Assembly (NCBI GenBank): GCA_965202915.1
Contig: OZ241847.1
Location: 2,232,001-2,296,000 of the forward strand
Length of the DNA stretch: 64,000 nt
Direction: 5' to 3'
DNA from: G965202915 sp965202915
Lineage (GTDB): Bacteria > Pseudomonadota > Gammaproteobacteria > Eutrophobiales > Eutrophobiaceae
Made by a program: the position numbers and the translations under genes. Of the stretch, positions 51,731-61,257 are shown piece by piece. The notes under the pieces were generated by a model that was not told where the DNA came from, did no database searches, and saw only the letters and a list, made by a program, of their open reading frames with translations. Positions within the stretch are counted from its first letter, which is position 1, and each line of letters opens with the position of its first letter.

Positions 51731-52362
51731 CACCGCGCCCGCAGGGACAGTATTTGCGGCGAGAATGGCCAGTCAGGCACCTGGTGGGTGGACATGACGA
51801 CGCTGCCGCCGGTGCTCAGGTGGTTTGCGATCATATCGCCGAGGGTATCCCCCCCGGCACGGTCCAATGCCGTCAACGGTTCGTCCAGAAACCACAGGCG
51901 GGCACCGAACAGCAGCAGCCGTGCGAGTGCGGTTCGCCGGCATTGGCCGGCGGACAGTGTGCGACAGGGTACCAACAAATCCGCAAGTCCCCATAATCGC
52001 AATGCGTCTTTGATGCTGACACCAACGGCGGTCTCGCCACGACCCCGAATGGCCGCGGCAAAGCTGAGGTTTTCGGTTGGGGTCAGGCTGTTCTTGAGTC
52101 CGTCTTTATGTCCGACGTAGGCGACGTCGCCATGGTAATCTTCAGCGTGTTGACGGATATCGCGCCGGCGCCACAGCACCTGTCCCTCATCGGGGCGTAT
52201 CAGCCCGCACAGGGTGCGAATAAGCGAGGTCTTGCCGACGCCGTTATCACCGATGATTTGGAGCATTTCGCCGGCGCCCAGGGTAAAACACAGGCCCTTC
52301 CACAGAGGCGACAAGGACAGGTTTTTGGCCTCAAGCAGGATGGGATTATGATCGGCAGGCAT
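51730..52362 (-). CDS. ccmA: Haem exporter ATP-binding protein CcmA
   Basis: A 210-residue ABC ATPase that powers release of haem-loaded CcmE. Walker A is GDNGVGKTS, and 'YVGHKDGLKNSLTPTENL' is the CcmA-specific Q-loop region. The signature is LSAGQCRRTALARLLL, with Cys where LSAGQQRR is usual, and Walker B is 'LWFLDEPLTALD'. It is the first gene of ccmABCD, and the upstream spacer to grxD (52363-52540) is shared between divergent promoters. Confidence 0.95.
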   Translation of the reverse strand: MPADHNPILLEAKNLSLSPLWKGLCFTLGAGEMLQIIGDNGVGKTSLIRTLCGLIRPDEGQVLWRRRDIRQHAEDYHGDVAYVGHKDGLKNSLTPTENLSFAAAIRGRGETAVGVSIKDALRLWGLADLLVPCRTLSAGQCRRTALARLLLFGARLWFLDEPLTALDRAGGDTLGDMIANHLSTGGSVVMSTHQVPDWPFSPQILSLRAR

Positions 52363-52540
52363 GGCATAAAATTTAGCATAACCCGGCCTAAGCGTGCAAA
52401 AATAAGTGGGCGGGCACTCACCGCCGGGGCGACAATAAAAAATTGCCGAGCACCCGCTGAGGCAAACAACTGGTGTTATGGTGTAATACTTAGGTTATAA
52501 TTGGCCCTTATCATTTGGTATTTATTCAGGGAGTAATTCA

Positions 52541-52858
52541 ATGGACGTTAAAGAACGTATTCAGACCGTACTGGATGAAAATCCGGTAATGATTTTTATG
52601 AAGGGTTCACCCGATTTTCCGCAATGCGGATTTTCCATGCAGACGGTACAAACTCTAAAGCAATGCGACGCCGAGTTTGGTTACGTGGACGTGTTGGCGG
52701 AACCGGAAGTGCGCTCAACGCTTCCGCAGATCTCCAATTGGCCGACCTTTCCTCAGGTATTTATTAACGGCGAATTGATTGGCGGCTGTGATATCACGCT
52801 GGAATTATTTAATAACGGCGAGTTGCAACAAAAAATTAAACAGGCGGTGGCCGGGTAA
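52541..52858 (+). CDS. grxD: Monothiol CGFS glutaredoxin (Grx4)
   Basis: A 105-residue monothiol glutaredoxin that carries [2Fe-2S] clusters with glutathione. The CGFS active site has Cys29, followed by 'NWPTFPQVFINGELIGGCDI' for glutathione binding. The Shine-Dalgarno sequence GGGAG precedes the ATG. A TATAAT at 52496-52501 is a possible -10 element without a clear -35. The gene is convergent with dnaQ. Confidence 0.96.
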   Translation: MDVKERIQTVLDENPVMIFMKGSPDFPQCGFSMQTVQTLKQCDAEFGYVDVLAEPEVRSTLPQISNWPTFPQVFINGELIGGCDITLELFNNGELQQKIKQAVAG

Positions 52859-52927
52859 GCGGCAAACGGAGCAACACCACCATGCCGAGCCGTCGTTGTT
52901 ATGGTTAAGTTATGGGGCAGTTTTGGG

Positions 52928-53635
52928 TCAGTTCTGGTTAAGCCAGATGCACTTGCCCTCGCTTTCTTTTTGAATCAATTCCAGGCATTTCCGGTGTTCT
53001 TTTAACTCTTCATCGCTGGCCTCAATAACCGGCAACTTTTTTCTATCTGAGAGCGGCCGGCCGGCGGCCTGTTTTTGCTGATACTGTTGCAGTGATTCGA
53101 CAAACGACAGGGTCGCCTGCCCACCGGTCATTGCCAAATAAACGTCGGTGAGTATTTGGGCGTCAAGTAACGCGCCGTGTAGCTGCCTGTGGGAATGGTC
53201 GACGTCATAACGCTTGCATAAGGCATTGAGACTGTTTTGCTGCCCCGGATGCTTTTGCCTGGCCATCACCAGCGTGTCTATTACCCGGCAGTAATCTTCG
53301 AGTTTGCCCCATTGCGCGCCCAGGAGACCCAATTCCAAATTGAAAAAGGCAAGGTCAAAAGGCGCATTATGGATGATCACTTCACTGTCCCGGATAAAAT
53401 CGACTAATTCCTGCGCCTTGTCGGCAAATACCGGCTTATCCGCAAGAAATTCTTTACTGATGCCGTGCACCTCAAGCGCCCCCTGTTCTATATCCCTTTC
53501 CGGGTTCAAATAGATCTGCAGGTCGCGGTTGGTGCGGCGGCGATGATTAATTTCAACACAGCCTATTTCAATAATACGATGTCCCTGACTGGGTTCCAGG
53601 CCGGTGGTTTCGGTGTCAACAATGACTTGTCTCAT
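52928..53635 (-). CDS. dnaQ: DNA polymerase III epsilon subunit
   Basis: The proofreading 3'-5' exonuclease of the replicative polymerase, 235 aa. Exo I is DTETTG at residues 7-12, Exo II includes 'IIHNAPFDLAFFN' and Exo III has 'HGALLDAQILTDVYL' with the catalytic His and Asp. A C-terminal tail (after residue 185) binds the polymerase. It follows rnhA by 19 bases on the same strand, the conserved rnhA-dnaQ order. Confidence 0.97.
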   Translation of the reverse strand: MRQVIVDTETTGLEPSQGHRIIEIGCVEINHRRRTNRDLQIYLNPERDIEQGALEVHGISKEFLADKPVFADKAQELVDFIRDSEVIIHNAPFDLAFFNLELGLLGAQWGKLEDYCRVIDTLVMARQKHPGQQNSLNALCKRYDVDHSHRQLHGALLDAQILTDVYLAMTGGQATLSFVESLQQYQQKQAAGRPLSDRKKLPVIEASDEELKEHRKCLELIQKESEGKCIWLNQN

Positions 53636-53654
53636 GCTCTGTATCCCCGTTCAA

Positions 53655-54107
53655 TCAGCTTTGTCCGGCGCCCAACATATCATCAATGGCCCTATTGGCA
53701 AGCCGGTCGACTCGTTCGTTTTCGGCGTGGCCGCTGTGGCCTTTTACCCAATGCCATGCAATGGAGTGGGTCCCGCAGGCCTTATCCAGTCTTTGCCAGA
53801 GATCGCGGTTCTTGACCGGTTTTTTGCTCGCGGTTCTCCAGTTGGTACGCTTCCATTTTTCCAGCCATTGAGTAATTCCGTCTCTGACGTAGCGTGAATC
53901 GGTGGTGACCGACACGCGGCATGATTTTGTCAGCGCCTCCAGGCCCATTATTGCCGCGGTCAGTTCCATTCTGTTATTGGTCGTTTCCGGCTCCCCGCCG
54001 TACAGTTCCTTTTCCCTGCCATTATAAAGCAATAAGGTCCCCCAGCCCCCCGGACCGGGGTTGCCCCGGCAGGCGCCATCAGAAAAAATCCGCACCTCGT
54101 TGGTCAT
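53655..54107 (-). CDS. rnhA: Ribonuclease HI
   Basis: A 150-residue endonuclease degrading RNA in RNA-DNA hybrids. The catalytic residues keep E. coli numbering: Asp10 (FSDGACRGNPGPGG), Glu48 (MELTAAIMGLEAL), Asp70 (TTDSRYVRDG), His124 (VKGHSGH) and Asp134. AAAGGAG lies upstream of the ATG. It is divergent from gloB across 109 bp, which must hold both promoters. Confidence 0.98.
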   Translation of the reverse strand: MTNEVRIFSDGACRGNPGPGGWGTLLLYNGREKELYGGEPETTNNRMELTAAIMGLEALTKSCRVSVTTDSRYVRDGITQWLEKWKRTNWRTASKKPVKNRDLWQRLDKACGTHSIAWHWVKGHSGHAENERVDRLANRAIDDMLGAGQS

Positions 54108-54216
54108 CGTATTTATGGTCTCCTTTATGGTTTGTAACGCCCGCCAGGCGATGCCACTGATCTTATTATAATATTATTGATTGACGGCAAATAATCAAAC
54201 TGACAGCATAAACACC

Positions 54217-54987
54217 ATGTTTGAGGTAACGCCAATCCCGGCATTGCGTGATAATTATATCTGGCTGGTCAAAAACAGCGCCAATCGGCGGACTCTGATC
54301 ATCGATCCGGGAGAAGCCGGGCCGGTAATCGCTGCCATTGACGGCATGCAATTACTGCCTGAGGCCATCCTCGTTACCCATCATCATTGGGATCATACCA
54401 ACGGCATTGAAGAGCTGGTCGAGCGTTATCAAATCGCGGTTTATGGCCCCGCTTCGGAAAACATTAAATGTAAAACCCAGGGATTAAAACAAGGGCAACA
54501 ATTAAAAATTGCCGCCCTCGGCCTGGGTTTCGATATTCTCGACGTGCCGGGTCATACCGCCGGTGCCGTTGCCTACTACGGCCATGGCATGGTCTTCAGC
54601 GGTGACACCCTGTTTGCCGCCGGTTGCGGCCGTTTGTTCGAGGGTACGGCCGAGCAGATGCACGCCTCATTGAATAAATTCAAACGCCTGCCTGCGGACA
54701 CACTGCTCTATTGCGGGCATGAATACACCCATGCAAATTTGCAGTTTGCCCAGGCTGTTGAACCCGATAATAAGGCTATATCCGAGCGCCTGCAGACCGC
54801 CAAATCACTGCTCCGGCAAAAGTGCCCAAGCCTGCCGGTGACCCTCGCGCTGGAACTGCAAACCAACCCATTCCTGCGCTGCGAGCAAAAAACCGTTGTT
54901 GCATCGGCCGGTCAGCGAGCACGGCGGCAATGTCAGCCCGGGGCGGATGCCTTCGCGGTGATCAGACAGTGGAAAGACGGTTTCTAG
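54217..54987 (+). CDS. gloB: Hydroxyacylglutathione hydrolase (glyoxalase II)
   Basis: It hydrolyses S-lactoylglutathione to D-lactate and glutathione, 256 aa. The metal-binding motif is THHHWDHTNG, with further ligands in 'VPGHTAGAVAYYG', 'FSGDTLFAAGCGRLFEG' and 'CGHEYTHANLQFA'. The ATG at 54217 gives the normal N-terminus MFEVTPIPALRDNYIWL; the TTG 36 bases upstream is not needed. It is consistent with the glutathione theme (gor, grxD) of this part of the window. Confidence 0.96.
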   Translation: MFEVTPIPALRDNYIWLVKNSANRRTLIIDPGEAGPVIAAIDGMQLLPEAILVTHHHWDHTNGIEELVERYQIAVYGPASENIKCKTQGLKQGQQLKIAALGLGFDILDVPGHTAGAVAYYGHGMVFSGDTLFAAGCGRLFEGTAEQMHASLNKFKRLPADTLLYCGHEYTHANLQFAQAVEPDNKAISERLQTAKSLLRQKCPSLPVTLALELQTNPFLRCEQKTVVASAGQRARRQCQPGADAFAVIRQWKDGF

Positions 54988-55072
54988 CCGGCGGAATCGG
55001 TGGTTGCCCCGGCATTCTTAATAGTATATATTCGGTTTAATAAACAATTTATTGATTTTATTAAATAAATAC

Positions 55073-55102
55073 TTGACTAAATTAATAAACCATTGCTAAT
55101 AT
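55073..55102 (+). promoter_or_regulatory. Predicted sigma-70 promoter of mltD
   Basis: TTGACT (55073-55078) and TAATAT (55097-55102) are separated by 18 bases in a strongly AT-rich stretch. The -10 hexamer ends 6 bases before the mltD ATG, so the predicted transcript would start at or within a base or two of the start codon. Confidence 0.5.
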
Positions 55103-55108
55103 TGCGCG

Positions 55109-56701
55109 ATGAAATTCAGAAACGTCTGCCTGGCCTGTTATTGTATCGTGGGGGTCGGGGCCTGTACCATGGCCCCGGTCTCTCAATATCCCTCATCCCC
55201 AGACGGGGAAGAGGAGCGCTCGTCTGCGACCGCCGAGACCGGCGACTCGCCCGCGGCGGATACCGCGAACCCGACGGCCGGGGTCAATAACACCACTCCA
55301 TCCACCGCCGGCGACGACGATGATCTATGGCTTAGAATCCAACGGAATCTATCATTGGACCGCCAGCTTGACCAGCGGGCCGTCAACGACAAAATTGATT
55401 GGTACCGCAACAAGCCAGCCTTTCTGGAGCGAGTCGCCGACCGTGCCGTGCCTTATCTCTATCATATTGTTGACCGGCTGGAACAACGCGGTATGCCGGC
55501 GGATCTGGCCCTGCTGCCGATTGTGGAAAGCGCCTACAAGCCGCTTGCCTATTCACGCAGCCATGCATCCGGGCTGTGGCAGATCATCCCGGCAACGGCG
55601 ACGCGATTGGGGTTAAAACAAAACTGGTGGTATGACGGTCGCCGGGACGTGGTCGCCGCCACCGACGCCGCATTGGATTATCTTGAATTATTGCACCGGC
55701 AATTTCATGGTGACTGGTACCATGCGCTGGCCTCCTATAACGCCGGCGAAGCGCGGGTGGCCAGGGCCATCAAGCGTAATAAGGCCGCCGGCAAGCCGAC
55801 CGATTTCTGGTCTCTTGCACTGCCGTATGAAACCCGCGGCTACGTACCCAGTCTGTTGGCCCTGACCGAAATCTTTGCCCACCCCGGCAAATACGGCCTC
55901 ACCTTAAAACCGATAGCGAATGAACCTTATTTTGCCGCGATAAACACCAACAGGCAGATCGATTTGGTCGCCGCGGCCAGGCGGTGCGGGCTGAGCGTAG
56001 ATCAAATGTACGCGCTTAACCCCGGATTTAATCATTGGGCCACCGCCCCGGAAGGCCCCCATAGAGTGCTTGTGCCGGTCGCCAAGGCCGACCGCTGCCA
56101 ACGCGCCCGGACTGAGCTGGCGGTTGATGCAAGAATTGCCTGGATACGGCATCAGATTAAAAAAGGCGATTCCCTGGGGCGGATCGCGCGTCACTACAAC
56201 ACCAGCGTCGATGCGCTTAAACGGCTTAACCAACTGCGCGGTAATACGATATACGCCGGGCGCGCGTTACTGGTCCCGGCCGCGACCGAACCATTACGAC
56301 ACGATGCCGCCGGGGCCGACCGCGGCGGTGGGCATACTTACACCGTCCGCCAAGGCGACAGTTTGTGGCATCTGAGCAAAACATACGGGGTCAGCGTGGA
56401 CCAGATAGCCCGACGGAACGGCATTGCCAGCTCCGGCTTGTTGCAACCGGGGCAAAAACTGCTTATCCCAGGCGCCAATGGTGACGGCGCAACCCTTGCC
56501 GGCGGCCTTATTCCGGCCAGTTTAAGCGCGCATTATGGATTTGAAAGCCGCGGCTATACGGTCAAAAAAGGCGATTCACTGTGGTTGATTGCCCGCCGTT
56601 TTAAGGTCAGCGTCGCCGATCTGAAAAAATGGAATCGACTATCAAGTCATGGGTATCTGCAACCCGGACAGAAGCTGGTTGTCAAAATAGACGGAGTCTG
56701 A
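55109..56701 (+). CDS. mltD: Membrane-bound lytic transglycosylase D (MltD-like, LysM)
   Basis: A 530-residue lipoprotein that cleaves peptidoglycan. The signal peptide ends in the lipobox VGAC, so the ATG at 55109 is required. After an acidic, Ser/Thr-rich linker comes the SLT domain with catalytic Glu140 in LPIVESAYKPLAYS, followed by 'SGLWQIIPATATRLGL' and 'ALASYNAGEARVARAI'. Three LysM modules bind glycan: near residues 348-393 ('KKGDSLGRIARHYN'), 413-457 ('RQGDSLWHLSKTYG') and 485-527 ('KKGDSLWLIARRF'). E. coli MltD has the same order with two LysM units. Confidence 0.95.
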   Translation: MKFRNVCLACYCIVGVGACTMAPVSQYPSSPDGEEERSSATAETGDSPAADTANPTAGVNNTTPSTAGDDDDLWLRIQRNLSLDRQLDQRAVNDKIDWYRNKPAFLERVADRAVPYLYHIVDRLEQRGMPADLALLPIVESAYKPLAYSRSHASGLWQIIPATATRLGLKQNWWYDGRRDVVAATDAALDYLELLHRQFHGDWYHALASYNAGEARVARAIKRNKAAGKPTDFWSLALPYETRGYVPSLLALTEIFAHPGKYGLTLKPIANEPYFAAINTNRQIDLVAAARRCGLSVDQMYALNPGFNHWATAPEGPHRVLVPVAKADRCQRARTELAVDARIAWIRHQIKKGDSLGRIARHYNTSVDALKRLNQLRGNTIYAGRALLVPAATEPLRHDAAGADRGGGHTYTVRQGDSLWHLSKTYGVSVDQIARRNGIASSGLLQPGQKLLIPGANGDGATLAGGLIPASLSAHYGFESRGYTVKKGDSLWLIARRFKVSVADLKKWNRLSSHGYLQPGQKLVVKIDGV

Positions 56702-56792
56702 AACGGTGGCGGCCGATTGAGGCGCGTTCATTAGCCGCCGAGTCTTAATGGTGCTTTATCGATTTAAAATATAAAATGCGTAAAATGCTGGC

Positions 56793-58979
56793 ATGATCAA
56801 GCTGGTAAAATTGTTGTTGCGTGGCCTGCTACGCCTGTTATATCGCGTGCAAGTAAGCGGCCTCGATCATTATAACGCCGCCGGCAAGCGGGTATTGATC
56901 ATCGCCAATCATACTTCCCTGCTGGATGGCATCCTGCTCTATGCCTGGTTGCCGGTCACGCCCACGTTTGCGGTTAATACCCAGATAGCCGCCCGCAAAT
57001 CATTTCGATTCTTTTTGCAGTTTGTCGATATATTTACGCTGGATTATTTAAATCCATTATCGATCAAATCGATGATCAAATATATCAAGGCCGACAACAG
57101 GGTGGTCATCTTCCCCGAAGGGCGCATTACCACCACCGGTTCGCTTATGAAGGTTTATGAAGGGCCGGGCCTGATCGCCGACAAAGCCGGGGCGGTGATC
57201 CTGCCGATTGCGATAGAGGGCGCACAATTCAGTCGTTTCTCCTACGTGCGGGGCGGCGCCAGGCTGTTCTGGTTTCCGAAAATCAGCGTGACCGTATTGC
57301 CACCCGAAACCATCCGGCTTGAAGACCGGATTCGCGGCCATGAGCGGCGCAAACGAGCCGCGCTGCAATTAAACGATCTGATGTTTAAACTGGTTTATGC
57401 CTCATTCAATCACCGCACGACTATTTTCAGCGCCTTTTTGGACGCCGCCGGGCGGCACGGTAACAACAGCATTATTGCCGAAGACCTTAATCGTGCGCCG
57501 CTCAGCTATAAACAAATCGCGTTGCGCAGTTTTATACTCGGCCGGGCCATGGAAAAACACAGCGTACCCAATGAAATCGTCGGGGTGATGCTGCCGAATG
57601 TATTAACCACGCTTATTACCTTCATGGCCCTGCAATATCTGGGGCGGGTGTCGGCGATGCTTAACTTCACCTCAGGGGCGTCGGGATTAATTCGCGCGTG
57701 TGAAACCGGCGGTTTGAAAACCGTCTATAGCTCCCGCAAATTCATTGAAAACGCCGGCCTGCAAGAGCTCGCGTCGGAACTGGAGAAGCACGTTAAGCTG
57801 GTGTACCTGGAGGATCTGAAAATCGGCGTCATCGCTAAATTAATCGGCGTGTGCAACAATCTTGCCCCGCGTCTGCATTACCGCCGGAGGTGTAAAACCG
57901 ATAACCCCGACGACCCGGCCGTGATCATATTCACGTCGGGCTCCGAAGGCCATCCAAAAGGCGTGGTACTGTCGCACGCCAACCTGTTGAGCAATTACGC
58001 CCAGGTCAGAGGATATATCGATTTTAACCCCAGGGACGTGATTTTTTCATGCCTGCCGCTGTTTCACTCATTTGGTTTAAATGCCGGATTACTGATGCCG
58101 CTGCTCGGCGGCAGTCGAATATTTTTCTATCCGACGCCGCTGCATTACCGCGTCATCCCCGAACTCATTTATGAATTAAACGCCACCATCCTGTTCGGCA
58201 CCAACACCTTTTTGCGTGGCTATGCCCGCCATGCTCATCCCTATGACTTTCATGCATTGCGTTACGTGGTCGCCGGCGCTGAAAAGCTCAGGCCTGACAC
58301 CATGCGGATATGGATGGAAAAATTCGGGGTACGCATATACCAGGGTTACGGCGTCACCGAAACCAGTCCGGTGATTTCAGCCAACACCCGGATGTTTCAC
58401 AAAACCGGCACTACCGGCAGACTCATACCCGCGATGCAGGCCTATCTGAAACCGGTTGAAGGCATCGATGAAGGCGGTCAACTGATCGTCAAAGGCCCGA
58501 ACGTCATGCTGGGTTATCTGCTGTACGGCGGTGACGGGAATATTAAACCGCCTGAGCCCGGCAAAGGTGAGGGCTGGTATGACACCGGTGATATTGCCAG
58601 TATCGATGATGAAGGCTTTATCAGTATCCTGGGACGGGTCAAGCGCTTTGCTAAAATCGGCGGTGAAATGGCCTCGCTGGCCGTGGTTGAGGAGCTGGCC
58701 CTGCAGACCTGGCCGGAATACAATCACGTCGCGGTGAACCTCCCGGATGTAAATAAAGGCGAGAAGATCGTACTGGTCACCGATCACCCCGGCGCCGGCC
58801 GCAAAGAATTGCAGGAACGGGCGCGCAGCAATAAAATGAGCGAACTCTATATCCCGAAAAAAATAATCCATACGGATAAAATACCGGTGCTGGGTACGGG
58901 CAAAACCGATTATTCCTCGGTGACTGAGCTGGCTGCGCACGAAGATGCGCCGACAACAAACCCGGAAAATAATCAATGA
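56793..58979 (+). CDS. aas: Aas: acyltransferase fused to acyl-ACP synthetase
   Basis: A 728-residue bifunctional inner-membrane protein that re-acylates lysophospholipids. The N-terminal PlsC domain has HTSLLD at residues 40-45 (HX4D) and 'FPEGRITTTGSLMKVYEG'. The C-terminal AMP-binding domain has 'FTSGSEGHPKGVVLSH', 'YQGYGVTETSPVIS' and 'WYDTGDIASIDDEGFI'. Length matches E. coli Aas (719 aa). The next gene begins 9 bases later in the same direction, so it may share a transcript with the uncharacterised operon downstream. Confidence 0.95.
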   Translation: MIKLVKLLLRGLLRLLYRVQVSGLDHYNAAGKRVLIIANHTSLLDGILLYAWLPVTPTFAVNTQIAARKSFRFFLQFVDIFTLDYLNPLSIKSMIKYIKADNRVVIFPEGRITTTGSLMKVYEGPGLIADKAGAVILPIAIEGAQFSRFSYVRGGARLFWFPKISVTVLPPETIRLEDRIRGHERRKRAALQLNDLMFKLVYASFNHRTTIFSAFLDAAGRHGNNSIIAEDLNRAPLSYKQIALRSFILGRAMEKHSVPNEIVGVMLPNVLTTLITFMALQYLGRVSAMLNFTSGASGLIRACETGGLKTVYSSRKFIENAGLQELASELEKHVKLVYLEDLKIGVIAKLIGVCNNLAPRLHYRRRCKTDNPDDPAVIIFTSGSEGHPKGVVLSHANLLSNYAQVRGYIDFNPRDVIFSCLPLFHSFGLNAGLLMPLLGGSRIFFYPTPLHYRVIPELIYELNATILFGTNTFLRGYARHAHPYDFHALRYVVAGAEKLRPDTMRIWMEKFGVRIYQGYGVTETSPVISANTRMFHKTGTTGRLIPAMQAYLKPVEGIDEGGQLIVKGPNVMLGYLLYGGDGNIKPPEPGKGEGWYDTGDIASIDDEGFISILGRVKRFAKIGGEMASLAVVEELALQTWPEYNHVAVNLPDVNKGEKIVLVTDHPGAGRKELQERARSNKMSELYIPKKIIHTDKIPVLGTGKTDYSSVTELAAHEDAPTTNPENNQ

Positions 58980-58988
58980 GATAAAATT

Positions 58989-61051
58989 ATGTCAGACGCC
59001 AATAAAGAACAGATTATCATCAGGCCGGCCGGGTTCAAACCGTTAAAAAAAAACGGCCCGCGGTTCGCGTCGCCCCCGGCCGCCGGAGCGTATTATTCAT
59101 TATTTCACTGTGTTTATTCGGCGTCATCGGCTGGTATTTGCTGTCGGTAAAATCGGTGTATATCATCACGACCCCGCAGCAGGGGGAAATAACCATAGAC
59201 GCCTTGCTGAAATTTAAGATCGGACAACGCTATCTGCTGCTGCCCGGAGAATACGACTTAGGGGTTCAGGCGCAGGGTTATCGGCCGCTCAGGGACAAAC
59301 TTGCGGTCGCTGAAAAAGACCACAATCAGCAATTTAAATACCTTTTGCAAAAGCTGCCCGGACACCTGAAAGTAATATTGGACCCGGCCCTGAACGCGCG
59401 CATCTTTATTGACGAGGAAGCACAAGGCAAGGTCCCGGCGACGATAAAAAATATCGAAGCAGGCGAACACACCATACGGATCACCGCCGACCGGTATCTG
59501 CCTTACCGGCAACGGTTTGATATCGAGGGCCTGGATCGCGAGCAAACCCTGGAACCGCAGTTGCAGCCGGCCTGGGCCGCGGTTTCCATCCGCTCCGAAC
59601 CGGCCGGCGCCGAACTCTATATCGAAGATCAAATGCTCGGCACCACCCCACTAATAGCGGAAATCCCGCAAGGCAGGCAAACCCTGCAACTGCGGCTGGA
59701 CGACCATAAACCCTGGCAAAAAACATTGAATATAACCGCCGGTGACTCCACGGAGCTGCACGATATTAAACTGGCAAAGGCCGACGCGGTGGTCACTGTG
59801 ACAAGCAAACCGGACAAGGCCAACGTCACCGTGAATGGGCAATACCGGGGACAGACCCCGATGCAAATTGCGGTGGAGCCCAATCAACGGCTTGATATTC
59901 GCTTGTTTAAGCCGGGCTACCAGCCGCACGGCCGCAAGCTGAGTCTCAATGCCGGTGACAGGCAAAAGCTCAGCGTCGCGCTGGAGGCGGAACTGACGCC
60001 GGTACAATTCAAGGTCTTTCCGGGCGACGCCGAACTGTTTATTGATGGCCGATCACAAGGCCCGGCAAACCAGACCCTGGAGCTTGCGACTCATCCTCAC
60101 GAGATAGAAATTCGGAGTCCGGGGTTTCTCGATCATGCGGCCACGATCACCCCGCGCAAAGGCATTGCCCAGACCGTCAACGTCAGCTTGAAATCAGTGC
60201 TGAAAGCAAAACAGGAAGCCATACCGCCGATGATCCGGACCACGGCCGGACAACGGTTAAAATTGTTTCGTCCTGATCATGAATTTACCCTGGGGGCCTC
60301 TCGCCGGGAACCGGGAAGACGTGCAAATGAAACTTTCCGTAAGGTAAAATTAACCCGGGCCTTTTATCTTTCAATTAAAGAAGTCAGCAATGCCGAATAT
60401 CGTTTGTTTGCAAAAGATCACTCTGTCAACGCCACTCAACACAGGGGTCTCGATGATGACAATAATCCGGCGGTTGATATCAGTTGGGAGCAGGCGGCAC
60501 TCTATTGCAATTGGCTGTCAGAGCGGGACAACAAGACGCCGGTATATCAACTTGAATCCGGTAAAATCACCGGTTATGACCCGGGCGCCAACGGTTATCG
60601 CCTGCCGACCGAAGCCGAATGGGCCTGGGCGGCGCGTTACAATGGGCCGAACGAAATGCTGAAATTTCCCTGGGGTGTAGGGTTTCCCCCGAAACAGGTG
60701 GTGGCTAATTTCGCCGATCAATCCGCCGACAATAGCATTGCCACCGTGATCCCCGGCTATAACGACGGCTATGCGGCCACCGCGCCGGTGGGCAGTTTCG
60801 CGGTCAATGGTAAAGGATTATCGGACCTGGCCGGCAACGTCTCCGAATGGATACATGATTATTATGACGTCTCCGCAAGCGGTGAACAATCCGGCGATGA
60901 TCCGATGGGCGCCCCACGGGGCGAACATCACGTTATCCGCGGATCAAGCTGGCGACAGGCCACCGTGTCGGAACTGCGCTTATCCTATCGTGACTACGGC
61001 AAAGACGGTCGCGATGATCTGGGATTTCGCATTGCTCGTTACCTGGAGTGA
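58989..61051 (+). CDS. PEGA/SUMF1-domain membrane protein, read through a -1 frameshift
   Basis: From the ATG at 58989 the frame gives MSDANKEQIIIRPAGFKPL and then reaches a run of nine A (59045-59053). Continuing in that frame leads to a stop about 30 codons later. The -1 frame continues as a basic stretch (KKKRPAVRVAPGRRS), a membrane helix (VLFIISLCLFGVIGWYLLSV) and the rest of the protein to 61051, about 687 aa in total. The periplasmic part has several PEGA repeats ('RSEPAGAELYIEDQMLGTTP', 'VTSKPDKANVTVNGQYRGQT') and a C-terminal SUMF1/formylglycine-generating-enzyme-like domain ('GYRLPTEAEWAWAARYNG', 'LAGNVSEWIHDYY', 'VIRGSSWRQ'). If the shift is not used, a protein could only begin at the TTG at 59138, inside the membrane helix. 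It heads the uncharacterised operon. Confidence 0.78.
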
Positions 61052-61053
61052 CC

Positions 61054-61254
61054 ATGAAAAGATTCTTAACGGGACTGTTGGTGATCGTGCTCTTTTCGTT
61101 GGCACAGGCACAGGAAAATGGCGAACCGCAGGCCGACGACCAGACGCAACCACAGCAAAACGATGAATCGGCCGGCGCTCCAAAGGAAGACAGGTTTGAA
61201 CCGAGCGAAAAGATTGTGGAAGATCACCCGGCGATATTTCCGGCGGATATCTGA
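61054..61254 (+). CDS. Small exported acidic protein (66 aa)
   Basis: ATG at 61054 after GGAG, 2 bases beyond the SUMF1 gene stop. The signal peptide MKRFLTGLLVIVLFSLAQAQ is followed by a 46-residue acidic, Gln/Asp/Glu/Pro-rich mature part with no Cys. I do not recognise the family. Position between the SUMF1 and channel genes, with 3-base spacing to the next gene, argues that it is real and part of the same system, perhaps as a periplasmic linker. Confidence 0.7.
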   Translation: MKRFLTGLLVIVLFSLAQAQENGEPQADDQTQPQQNDESAGAPKEDRFEPSEKIVEDHPAIFPADI

Positions 61255-61257
61255 GCC

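Noticed and set aside
52363..52540. sigma-70 promoter of grxD
   Set aside because: TATAAT is present at 52496-52501, but no acceptable -35 hexamer occurs at 15-19 bases.
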